DNA of 7,949 bases from Rickettsiales bacterium (GTDB taxonomy: Bacteria > Pseudomonadota > Alphaproteobacteria > Rickettsiales > UBA1997), in NCBI GenBank assembly GCA_031255235.1, contig JAIRSX010000035.1, forward strand, positions 1 through 7,949, read 5' to 3'. The notes under the pieces were generated by a model. It did no database searches. It saw only the letters and a program-made list of their open reading frames with translations, and was not told where the DNA came from. Of the stretch, positions 1 through 7,572 are shown piece by piece. Positions within the stretch are counted from its first letter, which is position 1, and every line of letters begins with the position of its first letter. The translations under genes and the position numbers were made by a program.

Positions 1-108
1 TGACAAAAATAAAAAAAATCAACTTTATTTAGTCAATCCCAAAATAAAGAGACACAAACAAAATAAAATATTAATTAAAACACATCTTCTGATACTTACA
101 TATCTTAC

Positions 109-1044
109 CTACATATAAACAAGCACTAAAACCAAAAACAAACAAAGTATAAAAAACGACCAAAAAACAAATATAATTTCTCTTTCACTCCAGTATTTCT
201 TTTCAAAATGATGATGTAAAGGGGCAGCAAGCAACAACCTTTTCCCATAAAAAAAATGAAAAAAGACCTGCAGAGTTGTAGACAGTATTTCAATAATAAA
301 AATAAGAGCAAGAAGCGCATACAAAAATTCTTGTCTAATTAAGATAGCGATAAAAGCAAGGATAGAACCATAAAACAAAGAACCGACATCGCCCATAAAT
401 ATTTTTGCAGGATATTTATTAAAACAAAAAAGAGCGATTCCCCCGCCTATAAGAATATAACACAAATTCAAAATGTTATTGTCATTAGTTAAGAAAGTAA
501 AAACCAAAAGAATTAAAATTACTGGTAAAATCACAAGCCCATCCAACCCATCCGTGATATTAACGGCATTTGCAGAACCAACAATCATAATTATATAAAA
601 AATACTCTGAAATACCCCCAAATTTAGTTCCCAATCCAAAATTTTAATACCATTTTTCATAAAGTTTAATCCTTTATAGTCGGCATAAATAATAATGAAT
701 GTCGTGACAAGAAGTTCTAAAATAAGTTTAACCGATCCCCTAAAACCATCCGTATTCCTTTTATATACTTTTATGTAATCATCTATGAAGCCAATCAAAC
801 CAAAAGATAAAGAGAGTGCAAGAGTAAGCTTCACATAGATATCAAAATTAGTCCAAAAGCAGGATAATAAAAAAGCAATATTTACAATGATTCCAGCCAT
901 AGTGGGCTTATTTTTCTTTGTATAAATGTGAGTTGCTAAAACATCGTTCCTAATTGATTGATATTGATTTCTCCTCTGCATATATCTTATCAAAAGAGCA
1001 ATACCAAAAAATGAAAATATAAAATTAAAAATCAGAAAATACAT
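109..1044 (-). CDS. mraY: MraY, phospho-N-acetylmuramoyl-pentapeptide transferase (lipid I synthase)
   Basis: Transfers phospho-MurNAc-pentapeptide from UDP to undecaprenyl phosphate in the inner membrane, making lipid I, the first membrane step of peptidoglycan synthesis. The 311 residues are almost entirely hydrophobic segments. Family motifs appear in order: PTMAG (47-51), the IDDY aspartates D88 and D89, NITDGLDGL (162-170), MGDVGS with D219, and APLHHHFE (274-281). The triple histidine separates MraY from WecA-type relatives. Residue 50 is Ala where the family usually has the second-to-last Gly of PTMGG. At 311 residues it is shorter than the roughly 360 of most proteobacterial MraY and lacks the extra N-terminal segment; in-frame stops lie just upstream of 1044, so the short form is what the sequence encodes. 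The ATG has only a weak ribosome site, while a strong one sits further upstream (see 1083-1099). The next mur/fts gene is not visible in bases 1-108. Confidence 0.95.
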   Translation of the reverse strand: MYFLIFNFIFSFFGIALLIRYMQRRNQYQSIRNDVLATHIYTKKNKPTMAGIIVNIAFLLSCFWTNFDIYVKLTLALSLSFGLIGFIDDYIKVYKRNTDGFRGSVKLILELLVTTFIIIYADYKGLNFMKNGIKILDWELNLGVFQSIFYIIMIVGSANAVNITDGLDGLVILPVILILLVFTFLTNDNNILNLCYILIGGGIALFCFNKYPAKIFMGDVGSLFYGSILAFIAILIRQEFLYALLALIFIIEILSTTLQVFFHFFYGKRLLLAAPLHHHFEKKYWSEREIIFVFWSFFILCLFLVLVLVYM

Positions 1045-1064
1045 AAATTATCACTTTAATATAT

Positions 1065-1093
1065 TTGATTTTTAATAAAAATTTACATATATC
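1065..1093 (+). promoter_or_regulatory. Possible promoter for the 133-residue gene and rmuC
   Basis: TTGATT (1065-1070) and TATATC (1088-1093) are separated by 17 bases and match four of six positions of each sigma-70 hexamer. A start about seven bases after the second hexamer would fall on or next to the GTG at 1100, giving a leaderless message. That would explain why no ribosome binding site precedes this GTG. In A/T-rich DNA such matches are common, so this is weak. Confidence 0.25.
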
Positions 1094-1099
1094 CTCCTT
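1083..1099 (-). promoter_or_regulatory. Orphan strong Shine-Dalgarno with a minimal AUG-UAA frame upstream of mraY
   Basis: Read on the minus strand, AAGGAGGA (1099-1092) is followed after a short spacer by ATG at 1088-1086 and immediately by TAA at 1085-1083. It is the best ribosome binding site in the neighbourhood, yet it starts nothing, and the mraY ATG lies about 40 bases downstream with only a weak site of its own. A start-stop frame could load ribosomes that reinitiate at mraY, or the match could be chance. On the opposite strand the same bases read TCCTCCTT, like the 3' tail of 16S rRNA, directly before the GTG of the divergent gene. Confidence 0.35.
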
Positions 1100-1501
1100 G
1101 TGAAATCCCTTATTTTTTCATTAATTCTCGCTGTTAGTACTGTCTCAGCAAAAGAGATTTCTATAAATTGGACGAAAGATGAAACCATACTGCTTATGGA
1201 CACATACATAAAAATTCGTCCCAAGTATGATAATTACAATCCGCAAATTAGGAGATTGAGCAATTTTTTAAGTAGCACTAAAAAAATGAATAATTCAAGC
1301 TATAGAAGTGCAAGCGACGTTTATTTTAATATGCTTGCCCTACAAAGACTTGATGATAAATATAAAAACAACATAAGAAAAATTATCAGACCTACAAAAA
1401 TCCAAAAACAGGTTTGGGAAGAATACAAAGATAATTTAAAAAAACTTAAGGAAGATGCCATACTGATTATGGAAAAAATGAAAAAGGGGGAGACAGAATG
1501 A
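1100..1501 (+). CDS. Small protein with export-like N-terminus and restriction-protein-like domain, coupled to rmuC
   Basis: 133 residues. Residues 1-17 look like a signal peptide: a lysine, a hydrophobic core (LIFSLILAV) and STVSA before KE as a type I signal peptidase site. Residues 23-110 resemble, from memory, the N-terminal domain of HNH/McrA-type restriction proteins: WTKDE start, a YNPQIRRLSNFL segment, SASDVYFNMLALQRLDD in the place of the usual NPxGVYxKLxNFxxLDP, then QKQVWEEYKDN for the VWNEF segment. The nuclease domain that normally follows is absent, and the C-terminus is a charged helix. The ATGA stop/start overlap with rmuC shows one operon and likely translational coupling. 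The GTG at 1100 is the only usual start upstream of the domain; the frame is open only back to 1079. No ribosome site is seen. If the true start were nearer WTKDE, the protein would be cytoplasmic. Function is unknown; the domain match needs a profile search. Confidence 0.75.
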   Translation: MKSLIFSLILAVSTVSAKEISINWTKDETILLMDTYIKIRPKYDNYNPQIRRLSNFLSSTKKMNNSSYRSASDVYFNMLALQRLDDKYKNNIRKIIRPTKIQKQVWEEYKDNLKKLKEDAILIMEKMKKGETE

Positions 1502-2784
1502 TTTATTTGATATATTTAGTTGTTTTTCTTGTCGTCACAGTAGTAATTGTGTCCGTTATGTATATAAAAAAGAAAATCATATTGGATAACAAAGAAATGG
1601 AGCACAATAAATTGCTTGAATTCACCAATAAAAATAGTAGCGTTATAATAGATGACATGTCAAAAAGACTATCCAATAAGGATGATGAGATTAAAAATTT
1701 GACTGAAAAAATACTAATATTGACAAAAGAGAATGGTGAGTTGGATAGCAAAATCAAAGCAAAACAAGAAAGCATCGAAGAAATGAAAAAACAACTTGAA
1801 GAACATTTCAAAAACATATCAAACGAAACCATAAAAACGCAAATTGAGAATTTTGACCAGAGACAAAACAAAGGACTAAATGTTATCTTGGAACCATTAC
1901 AAAAAGAAATTCAAGCTGTAAAGACACAAATGGAAAATGTTAGCAACAACACAACAAAAGCAGAAATCGAAACAAAAGAATATATTAAAAATCTGATAGA
2001 GCACACCAAAGACATCGCCAACAAAGCGGATAATTTTGCTGAGATTCTAAAAGGAGAAAAGAAAAAACAAGGAACGATAGGAGAATGGGAGCTTGAGAAT
2101 CTGTTAAATAGTATAAACATGGAGGAAGGAATTGATTATAAAAAAGAAGTCAGTGAAACAAGGGAGGATGGAACTTTTAGACCTGATTTTGTAATACATC
2201 TTACACAGGGCAAAAACCTAATCATTGATTCCAAATTCTCATTCAACAATTACGAAAGATACTACAATTGTGAAAATGAGGCGGATAAGCAAACCTATTT
2301 AAAAATGTATCATAACGATGTTAAGAATCAAATTGATAATTTAAGTAAAAAAGATTATACAAAGTTGGCTGATAGTTGTGATTTTATATGTGTATTTTTA
2401 GCGGTTGAAAGTGCATATTTGGATTTAATGAAACATGATAGCAGCTTAATACAATATGCTTTTGAAAAGAATATCGCTATTGTTACAAAATCATCTCTAT
2501 TTTCGGTTTTGAAAATGATAATAAACCTAAGAAATATTGAAAAACAAAATAAAAACATCGAAAAAATAATTGATTATGCCATCACAATTCATGACAAATT
2601 AGCGGATTTCACAACAGAAGTTGAAAACATTGGAACCAACCTAATAAAAGCAAAAACAAATTATGATGAGTCCATAAAGAAAATAAATGGAAAAGGTGGT
2701 GTACTATCAACAGCAGAAAAAATAAAAGAATTGGCAGGAAAAGATAAAACCCAAAAAGTAATCGCAAATCTACTTGAAAATTGA
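1498..2784 (+). CDS. rmuC: RmuC family DNA recombination protein
   Basis: RmuC limits inversions at short inverted repeats in E. coli and belongs to the PD-(D/E)XK nuclease fold; the exact activity is not established. The 428 residues start with one membrane helix (2-23), followed by a charged stretch that places the rest in the cytoplasm. A long coiled coil (about 30-185) leads into the RmuC domain. The domain opens with TIGEWELENLLN (193-204) and carries RPD (228-230) and IDSK (243-246), the acidic and lysine positions of the nuclease motif. Later family blocks are LSKKDY (282-287), DFICVFLAVE (295-304) and the terminal helices with NGKGGVLSTAEKIKEL. Length is normal. A good ribosome site, GGGGGAG (1486-1492), lies five bases before the ATG inside the end of the preceding gene, with which it overlaps by four bases. 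It converges on dnaE. Confidence 0.93.
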   Translation: MIYLIYLVVFLVVTVVIVSVMYIKKKIILDNKEMEHNKLLEFTNKNSSVIIDDMSKRLSNKDDEIKNLTEKILILTKENGELDSKIKAKQESIEEMKKQLEEHFKNISNETIKTQIENFDQRQNKGLNVILEPLQKEIQAVKTQMENVSNNTTKAEIETKEYIKNLIEHTKDIANKADNFAEILKGEKKKQGTIGEWELENLLNSINMEEGIDYKKEVSETREDGTFRPDFVIHLTQGKNLIIDSKFSFNNYERYYNCENEADKQTYLKMYHNDVKNQIDNLSKKDYTKLADSCDFICVFLAVESAYLDLMKHDSSLIQYAFEKNIAIVTKSSLFSVLKMIINLRNIEKQNKNIEKIIDYAITIHDKLADFTTEVENIGTNLIKAKTNYDESIKKINGKGGVLSTAEKIKELAGKDKTQKVIANLLEN

Positions 2785-2814
2785 TACCTTTACAAAGGAC
2801 TCCTTTTTAATCAA
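2781..2814. terminator. Shared hairpin between the convergent rmuC and dnaE genes
   Basis: An inner stem AAAGG/CCTTT (2794-2798 with 2802-2806, loop ACT) is followed by further T's on the plus strand. An outer pair TTGAT (2781-2785) and ATCAA (2810-2814) encloses it. The outer arms contain both stop codons, the TGA of rmuC and the TCA complement of dnaE. CCTTT at 2787-2791 could compete for AAAGG. The stem is short and A/T-rich, so termination may be weak; its placement in a 26-base convergent gap is the main support. Confidence 0.5.
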
Positions 2815-5800
2815 ATCGTTTCGATTTTCATAACTCCGTTTATATTTTCAATCCTTCTTTTCTCTATATCTCCCATATAAAAAGATACCCCTAAATCAAG
2901 TTTGGTCAATCCGTTTATGTCCAAAATTACCCTTGTTCCATCCTTTATAAAATCTCTCCTGCAACTATCTAATATCAATTTTATGTCAGCACAAGCAGAT
3001 TTTTTATTTACGAAAATCGTAATTTGTTTGTATATTTTTCTTGCATTATCATCGGTATTTACTTGAACGTCTTGTTTTTTAACCATAATAGGATCATTTT
3101 TTATATCGTATTTTTTTTCACCATCTATCTTATACCATTTTCCATTTTCATCTTTTCTCCACGGACTACCACCACCTCCATTACTTTTAGTCCATTCTTT
3201 TCTGTGTTCGACCTTTTCTAATTGTCCTGCTGTTGTTGCATTTAAAAACGTTTCTAAAGCAAAAAGATTTTGAACCGACAGTCTAATTTCAGTGTTCCCT
3301 TCTGTTTCATTTTTTCTAACAGAACACTCAAAAACAACTTTATTGTGATTTTTTTCTGCAATCAAATCCTTATTCATCATTATTAAATCTGTTTTATAAA
3401 GTGTCACTTCAAACATTCCTTTTGAATCCGCGATACTTATAAAAGCATATTTCCCTTTCGGACTTGATTTTATCATTGTTGAAATAATAATTCCAGCAAC
3501 TCTAATTTTATCACCATCCTTCAGATTTTCCAACTCATCCAAAAAAGTGATTCCTTTACTTTCCAATTCTTCAGATAAATCATCTAACGGATGACCAGAT
3601 ATAAAAAACCCATAGACTTCAAATTCTTTTTGATATCTTTCTTCGCCTTCCCAATCATTAACATTTGGTAAAGTTGGTCTGGAATTACTACCAAGCATAT
3701 CAAGAAAACTACTTTGTTTGTTGTCTCCATTATCAACTTCAATACCTTTGTACTCTGTTATAGTCTGAAAAGAATCATGTATTTGTCTACGATTATTGTG
3801 TATACTATCTAAAACGCCCGCCTTTGCTAATGCCTCAATACTCTTTTTATTTATGAATTTGGCATCCATCCTATCAATGAAATTCCACAAATCTTTGAAT
3901 TTTCCATTTTTCTTTCTCTCCTCAATAATCGCCTCCGCAACATTACTTCCAATTCCTTTGATGGCGGATAAAGCAAAACGCACGGAATAGTTTTTATTAT
4001 CCTGTTCCGTAAAATCGTTATAGGATGTTATTACATTATCGGTACCATTCAGATCCTCTTTAACATGAATGTCTAAAATATTTATCTCATTCGATTTCCT
4101 ATCATATTCCTCATTGTTTTTAATGGATTCAACATTGAATAATTCGGTACTTAGATTTATGTCTGGCATCAAAATCTCTATCTTGTGTTTTCTCAAATCC
4201 TGTATAAATGCTCCAATCCTACTTGTATTTGAAATGCTATCATTCATTGACGCAGCATAGAATTCTGCCGGGAAATGGCATCTCAAATAAGCAGTTTGGT
4301 ATGCTATAATCCCATATGCCGTAGCATGAGCAAGATTGAAACCGTAACTTGCAAATTGTGCCATATCGTTAAAAATTTTACTGGCAGTTTCAGAATTAAT
4401 ATTGCTTTGTTTTACAGCACCAGGAATTTCAACTTCAACTTCATTTCCTAAAATTTTAGTTTTGACTTTTCCACCATTTATAAATATTTCCCTTTGGGCA
4501 TCCATCTCCACTTGTATTTTTTTACCCATCGCCCTTCTCAAAAGATCAGCACCACCCATAGAATAACCAGCAAGCTCTCTTGCAAGATTCATAACTTGGT
4601 CTTGATAAACTATAATGCCATAACTATCACTTAAAACGTCAAGCATTTTGGGATGTAAACATTCAATATCCTCTGTTCCATTTTTCCTCTTAATATAGTG
4701 TGGAATTGAATCCATAGGACCCGGTCTATATAGAGCAACAAGAGCAGTAATATCTGTAATTCTATCCGGTTTCATCTGTACTAGCACACTTTTCATACCA
4801 GCACTTTCAATTTGAAACACACCCAATGTATCTGCTCTTGCCAACATCTTGAAAGTAGGTTCGTCATCGTATGGGATGTTGTTAATATCTATCTCAATAT
4901 TTCTCCTTTTTAAATAAAGTAATGTATCCCTGATAACCGTCAAAGTAGAAAGCCCCAAAAAATCAAATTTCACAAGACCAACTTCTTCAGCATATTTCAT
5001 ACTATATTGAACTGCTGGTATATCAGTTTTACCATCACTATAAAGAGGGCAAATCTGTTCCAACGGTTTATCCCCAATAACAATACCCGCTGCATGCAAT
5101 CCCGTATTTCTGTTTAATCCTTCCAATTCCAACGCAATACTAATTATTTCATTTACCTGTTGATCAGATTGCATTTGTTGTTCTATTGAAGGATCTTCCT
5201 TTATACTTACCGCCAAATCTTTATCCTGCGGAATTGTTTTTGTAAGCCTGTCAGTCTCTTGATAGTTTATACCCAAAACCCTACCAACATCTTTAATTGC
5301 TCCTCTTGCCTGTAATTTATTAAAAGTTATAATTCTTCCAACCAACTCTTTGCCATATTTATTTTGTACATATTCTATACTTCTTCCTCTCCCCCTTTCA
5401 CAAAAGTCAATATCAAAATCTGGCATTGAAACCCTTTCTGGATTCAAAAATCTTTCAAAAGATATATCAAATTTTATAGGATCTATATCCGTGATTTTTA
5501 AACTCCAAGCGACAACAGAACCGGCACCAGAACCACGACCAGGGCCAATTGGAACATCATTATTCTTACTCCATTTTACAAAATCACTAACTACCAAAAA
5601 ATAACTCGGAAAACCCATCTTGTTTATAATATCAATCTCATAACTTAATCTATCAAAATATTGTTTTTTTATTCCTTCTTGGGTTTCCGCCGGAACGTTT
5701 TCATTTATAAATTTTTGTTTCAGTCTTTCGTTCAAACCATCCTCTGTTTCTTTTTTTATAAAATCCACTTCAGATACATTGTTTGGTAAAGGAAAGTTGG

Positions 5801-6716
5801 GAAATGTTGGTTTTCTTTTATATGACATCGTTGCTATTCTTTTTGCTATGTTTACAGTATTTTCTATTGCCTCTGGTATGTCAGCAAACAACTCACACAT
5901 TTCTTCTTCTGTTTTAAAATAATGTTCTCCTGTTTGTTTCTTTCTGTTTTTTTCAATTAAAAGCCGTCCGGAAGCAACACATGATAAAACATCTTGTGCT
6001 TTGTGGGTATCTCTTGTCAAGAAATAACAATCATTGGTAGCAACTAATGGTATATTATGTTTAAGGGCAAATTCTATAAAATGTGGTTCTAAATCAATTT
6101 CTGTTTGTAAACCATGTCTTTGAAGTTCAATATACAATCTATCGACAAAAATTTCTTTTAAATCCAATAAGACCTTTTCCGCTCTTTCTCTATCACCCAT
6201 TTTTAGAAGATGTCCAACCATTCCATCCACTCCGCAGGTAAGACAGATAATCCCTTTGTTTCTATCCTTTAACCATTCAAAATTCAACCTTGGAGAAGAA
6301 TATTCATAATCAGCTGTCCTTGATAGACTTTTATCCAATTTTCCCTCTTCGTTTTTTGTAGTAATTCCTCTATATAAATAGTAATCACTCGCCAACGAAA
6401 TCAGATTTTTAAAACCTTCATCTGTTTGTGCCAATAAAACGATTTTCGTTAAATGTTCTGTATTAAAGTGGTCTTCCCATTTTCTCTTAAAAAAACCATC
6501 AAAAATTATATTAAATTCTCCACCAATTATCGGTTGAATCCCTTCTTTAGAAGCCGCAATGGAAAATTCCAACGCCCCAAACATATTTTCGGAGTCTGTC
6601 ATAGCAACAGATGGCATATTGAATTTTTTCGCATATTCTATAAGTTTTTTTAGTTTAATGGTGCCTGATGATAAAGAATATTCAGTATGGTTATGTAAGT
6701 GTATAAAGCGAGACAT
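2811..6716 (-). CDS. dnaE: DNA polymerase III alpha subunit (DnaE)
   Basis: Catalytic subunit of the replicative polymerase. 1301 residues against about 1160-1180 usual. Order: PHP domain (1-290), palm with GPGRGSGAGS (391-400), PDFDIDF with catalytic D433 and D435, VKFDFLGL with D585, fingers with LYRPGPMD and LLRRAMGKK (726-733), YGFNLAHATAYG (791-802), helix-hairpin-helix near IKGIG (919-923), a probable clamp-binding segment QSSFL (1001-1005), GHPLDDL (1041-1047), an OB fold (about 1070-1108) and a C-terminal domain ending NGVMKIETI. PHP keeps H8 and H10 but has DSE, NDCY and AQD where exonuclease-active PHP domains have DHG, NDVHY and AHD, so proofreading probably comes from a separate DnaQ. 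Extra length lies at 749-766, 864-905 and a Gly/Trp-rich linker at about 1171-1224. The ATG has a good ribosome site, AAGGTG (6724-6719). It diverges from sfsA and converges on rmuC. Confidence 0.97.
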   Translation of the reverse strand: MSRFIHLHNHTEYSLSSGTIKLKKLIEYAKKFNMPSVAMTDSENMFGALEFSIAASKEGIQPIIGGEFNIIFDGFFKRKWEDHFNTEHLTKIVLLAQTDEGFKNLISLASDYYLYRGITTKNEEGKLDKSLSRTADYEYSSPRLNFEWLKDRNKGIICLTCGVDGMVGHLLKMGDRERAEKVLLDLKEIFVDRLYIELQRHGLQTEIDLEPHFIEFALKHNIPLVATNDCYFLTRDTHKAQDVLSCVASGRLLIEKNRKKQTGEHYFKTEEEMCELFADIPEAIENTVNIAKRIATMSYKRKPTFPNFPLPNNVSEVDFIKKETEDGLNERLKQKFINENVPAETQEGIKKQYFDRLSYEIDIINKMGFPSYFLVVSDFVKWSKNNDVPIGPGRGSGAGSVVAWSLKITDIDPIKFDISFERFLNPERVSMPDFDIDFCERGRGRSIEYVQNKYGKELVGRIITFNKLQARGAIKDVGRVLGINYQETDRLTKTIPQDKDLAVSIKEDPSIEQQMQSDQQVNEIISIALELEGLNRNTGLHAAGIVIGDKPLEQICPLYSDGKTDIPAVQYSMKYAEEVGLVKFDFLGLSTLTVIRDTLLYLKRRNIEIDINNIPYDDEPTFKMLARADTLGVFQIESAGMKSVLVQMKPDRITDITALVALYRPGPMDSIPHYIKRKNGTEDIECLHPKMLDVLSDSYGIIVYQDQVMNLARELAGYSMGGADLLRRAMGKKIQVEMDAQREIFINGGKVKTKILGNEVEVEIPGAVKQSNINSETASKIFNDMAQFASYGFNLAHATAYGIIAYQTAYLRCHFPAEFYAASMNDSISNTSRIGAFIQDLRKHKIEILMPDINLSTELFNVESIKNNEEYDRKSNEINILDIHVKEDLNGTDNVITSYNDFTEQDNKNYSVRFALSAIKGIGSNVAEAIIEERKKNGKFKDLWNFIDRMDAKFINKKSIEALAKAGVLDSIHNNRRQIHDSFQTITEYKGIEVDNGDNKQSSFLDMLGSNSRPTLPNVNDWEGEERYQKEFEVYGFFISGHPLDDLSEELESKGITFLDELENLKDGDKIRVAGIIISTMIKSSPKGKYAFISIADSKGMFEVTLYKTDLIMMNKDLIAEKNHNKVVFECSVRKNETEGNTEIRLSVQNLFALETFLNATTAGQLEKVEHRKEWTKSNGGGGSPWRKDENGKWYKIDGEKKYDIKNDPIMVKKQDVQVNTDDNARKIYKQITIFVNKKSACADIKLILDSCRRDFIKDGTRVILDINGLTKLDLGVSFYMGDIEKRRIENINGVMKIETI

Positions 6717-6811
6717 ATCACCTTAAACATAAAAAACTTTTTAAAAAATTCAAAAATATAACAAGAATCTTTTTTGATAAAAATAAGAAACAAATTAATC
6801 ATGTAGAACAA

Positions 6812-7519
6812 GTGATAGAAGGAATAATCATTAAGAAACAAAATCGTTTTGTTTGCCAAGTGATAGTGAATGATGAAATTGTATTTTGTCATTTTCCTGC
6901 CACCGGCAATGTTGGAAATATTGTATTCAAAGATATTCCGTGTTTATTGACCTTAACCAACAACCCTAAAACAAAATATACCATTGATGCTATATCATTA
7001 AATGGTGGAAAGAATTGGATCGGCATTAACCAAATTAAAGCAAATTCCGTGATTGAAAACTTGTTAAGAACAAATCAATTAATTAAAATTATAGATACAA
7101 CCAATAGCGAAATAAAAAGAGAAAGAAAAGTTGGTAACTCAAGATTAGATTTTGTAATAAACGATATATACATAGAGGTAAAAACCCCCTTAATAATTTT
7201 ACCTTTAAAGGATGGTTATGTATCCGATAAAATACAATTTACAAAAAAAATAACCTCTGTGTCAACTGATAGATTCTTTAAACATCTCGATGAACTATCA
7301 CACAATATAAAGAGAAGTATATTATTGTTATTGTATATGTTTGAAGCAAAACCATTTTGTCCGCCAAAGAATAACAATGGAAATGGTGAAAAAATTAAAG
7401 AGAAAGTTTTAAATTCAATACAAAATGGAGTTGAAGTATGGCAAGTTAATTGTAAATTTACTCCAAGAGCAATCGAATTAGTTGATTATTATAGATGTGA
7501 AAAATACTTATGCAACTAG
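6812..7519 (+). CDS. sfsA: SfsA family protein (OB-like plus PD-(D/E)XK-like domain)
   Basis: SfsA was named for stimulating maltose use in E. coli; its molecular role is unsettled, with DNA binding and nuclease activity proposed. The 235 residues match the usual 230-235. The N-terminal OB-like part runs from IEGIIIKKQNRFVCQV through CHFPATGNVG (26-35, the family's HCPNTG), PKTKYT (52-57, the family's RKT.YT) and QIKANSVIENLL. The nuclease-like part has GNSRLDF (108-114, D113) and YIEVK (120-124, E122 and K124), then KHLDEL (157-162) for the family's KHLREL, and GVEVWQV near the end. The GTG at 6812 gives the standard N-terminus but has no visible ribosome site; the frame is open further upstream without ATG, so an ATT at 6794 cannot be excluded. 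It diverges from dnaE across 95 A/T-rich bases in which I see no convincing promoter. Confidence 0.93.
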   Translation: MIEGIIIKKQNRFVCQVIVNDEIVFCHFPATGNVGNIVFKDIPCLLTLTNNPKTKYTIDAISLNGGKNWIGINQIKANSVIENLLRTNQLIKIIDTTNSEIKRERKVGNSRLDFVINDIYIEVKTPLIILPLKDGYVSDKIQFTKKITSVSTDRFFKHLDELSHNIKRSILLLLYMFEAKPFCPPKNNNGNGEKIKEKVLNSIQNGVEVWQVNCKFTPRAIELVDYYRCEKYLCN

Positions 7520-7529
7520 TTTAATACTT

Positions 7530-7572
7530 GTCGCATAATTCTCCTTGCTTTAGATGGGAGATTCAGTGCGAC
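7530..7572 (+). other. Strong stem-loop after sfsA, resembling an IS200/IS605-type right end
   Basis: The outer stem GTCGCA/TGCGAC (7530-7535 with 7567-7572) is perfect. After a small internal loop, TCTCC/GGAGA (7540-7544 with 7557-7561) pairs, closing a loop that contains TGCTTTAG. It begins ten bases after the sfsA stop. The CTTTAG loop, the GGGAG stem arm and a following TTCA resemble right-end hairpins of IS200/IS605 elements, which are also the 3' end of TnpB guide RNAs; this is recollection of a style, not an alignment. No tnpA or tnpB lies beside it, so it would be a remnant or a tnpB-less copy. A plain sfsA terminator is the main alternative, although only a short T run follows (7580-7583). 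Confidence 0.5.

Noticed and set aside
1..22. Possible TTG start of the next minus-strand gene at the left edge
   Set aside because: Only seven codons are visible (IFFIFV), with no clear ribosome site.
126..320. Second minus-strand frame inside mraY
   Set aside because: It is a frame-shifted shadow of the MraY C-terminus.
1503..1871. Minus-strand open frame of 122 codons inside rmuC
   Set aside because: It is the hydrophobic Phe/Ser/Leu-rich complement of the lysine-rich coiled coil, with no family match and no ribosome site; a shadow.
6650..6892. Minus-strand frame of 80 codons across the dnaE start and the sfsA start
   Set aside because: It overlaps two well-supported genes, is of low complexity and has no recognisable product.
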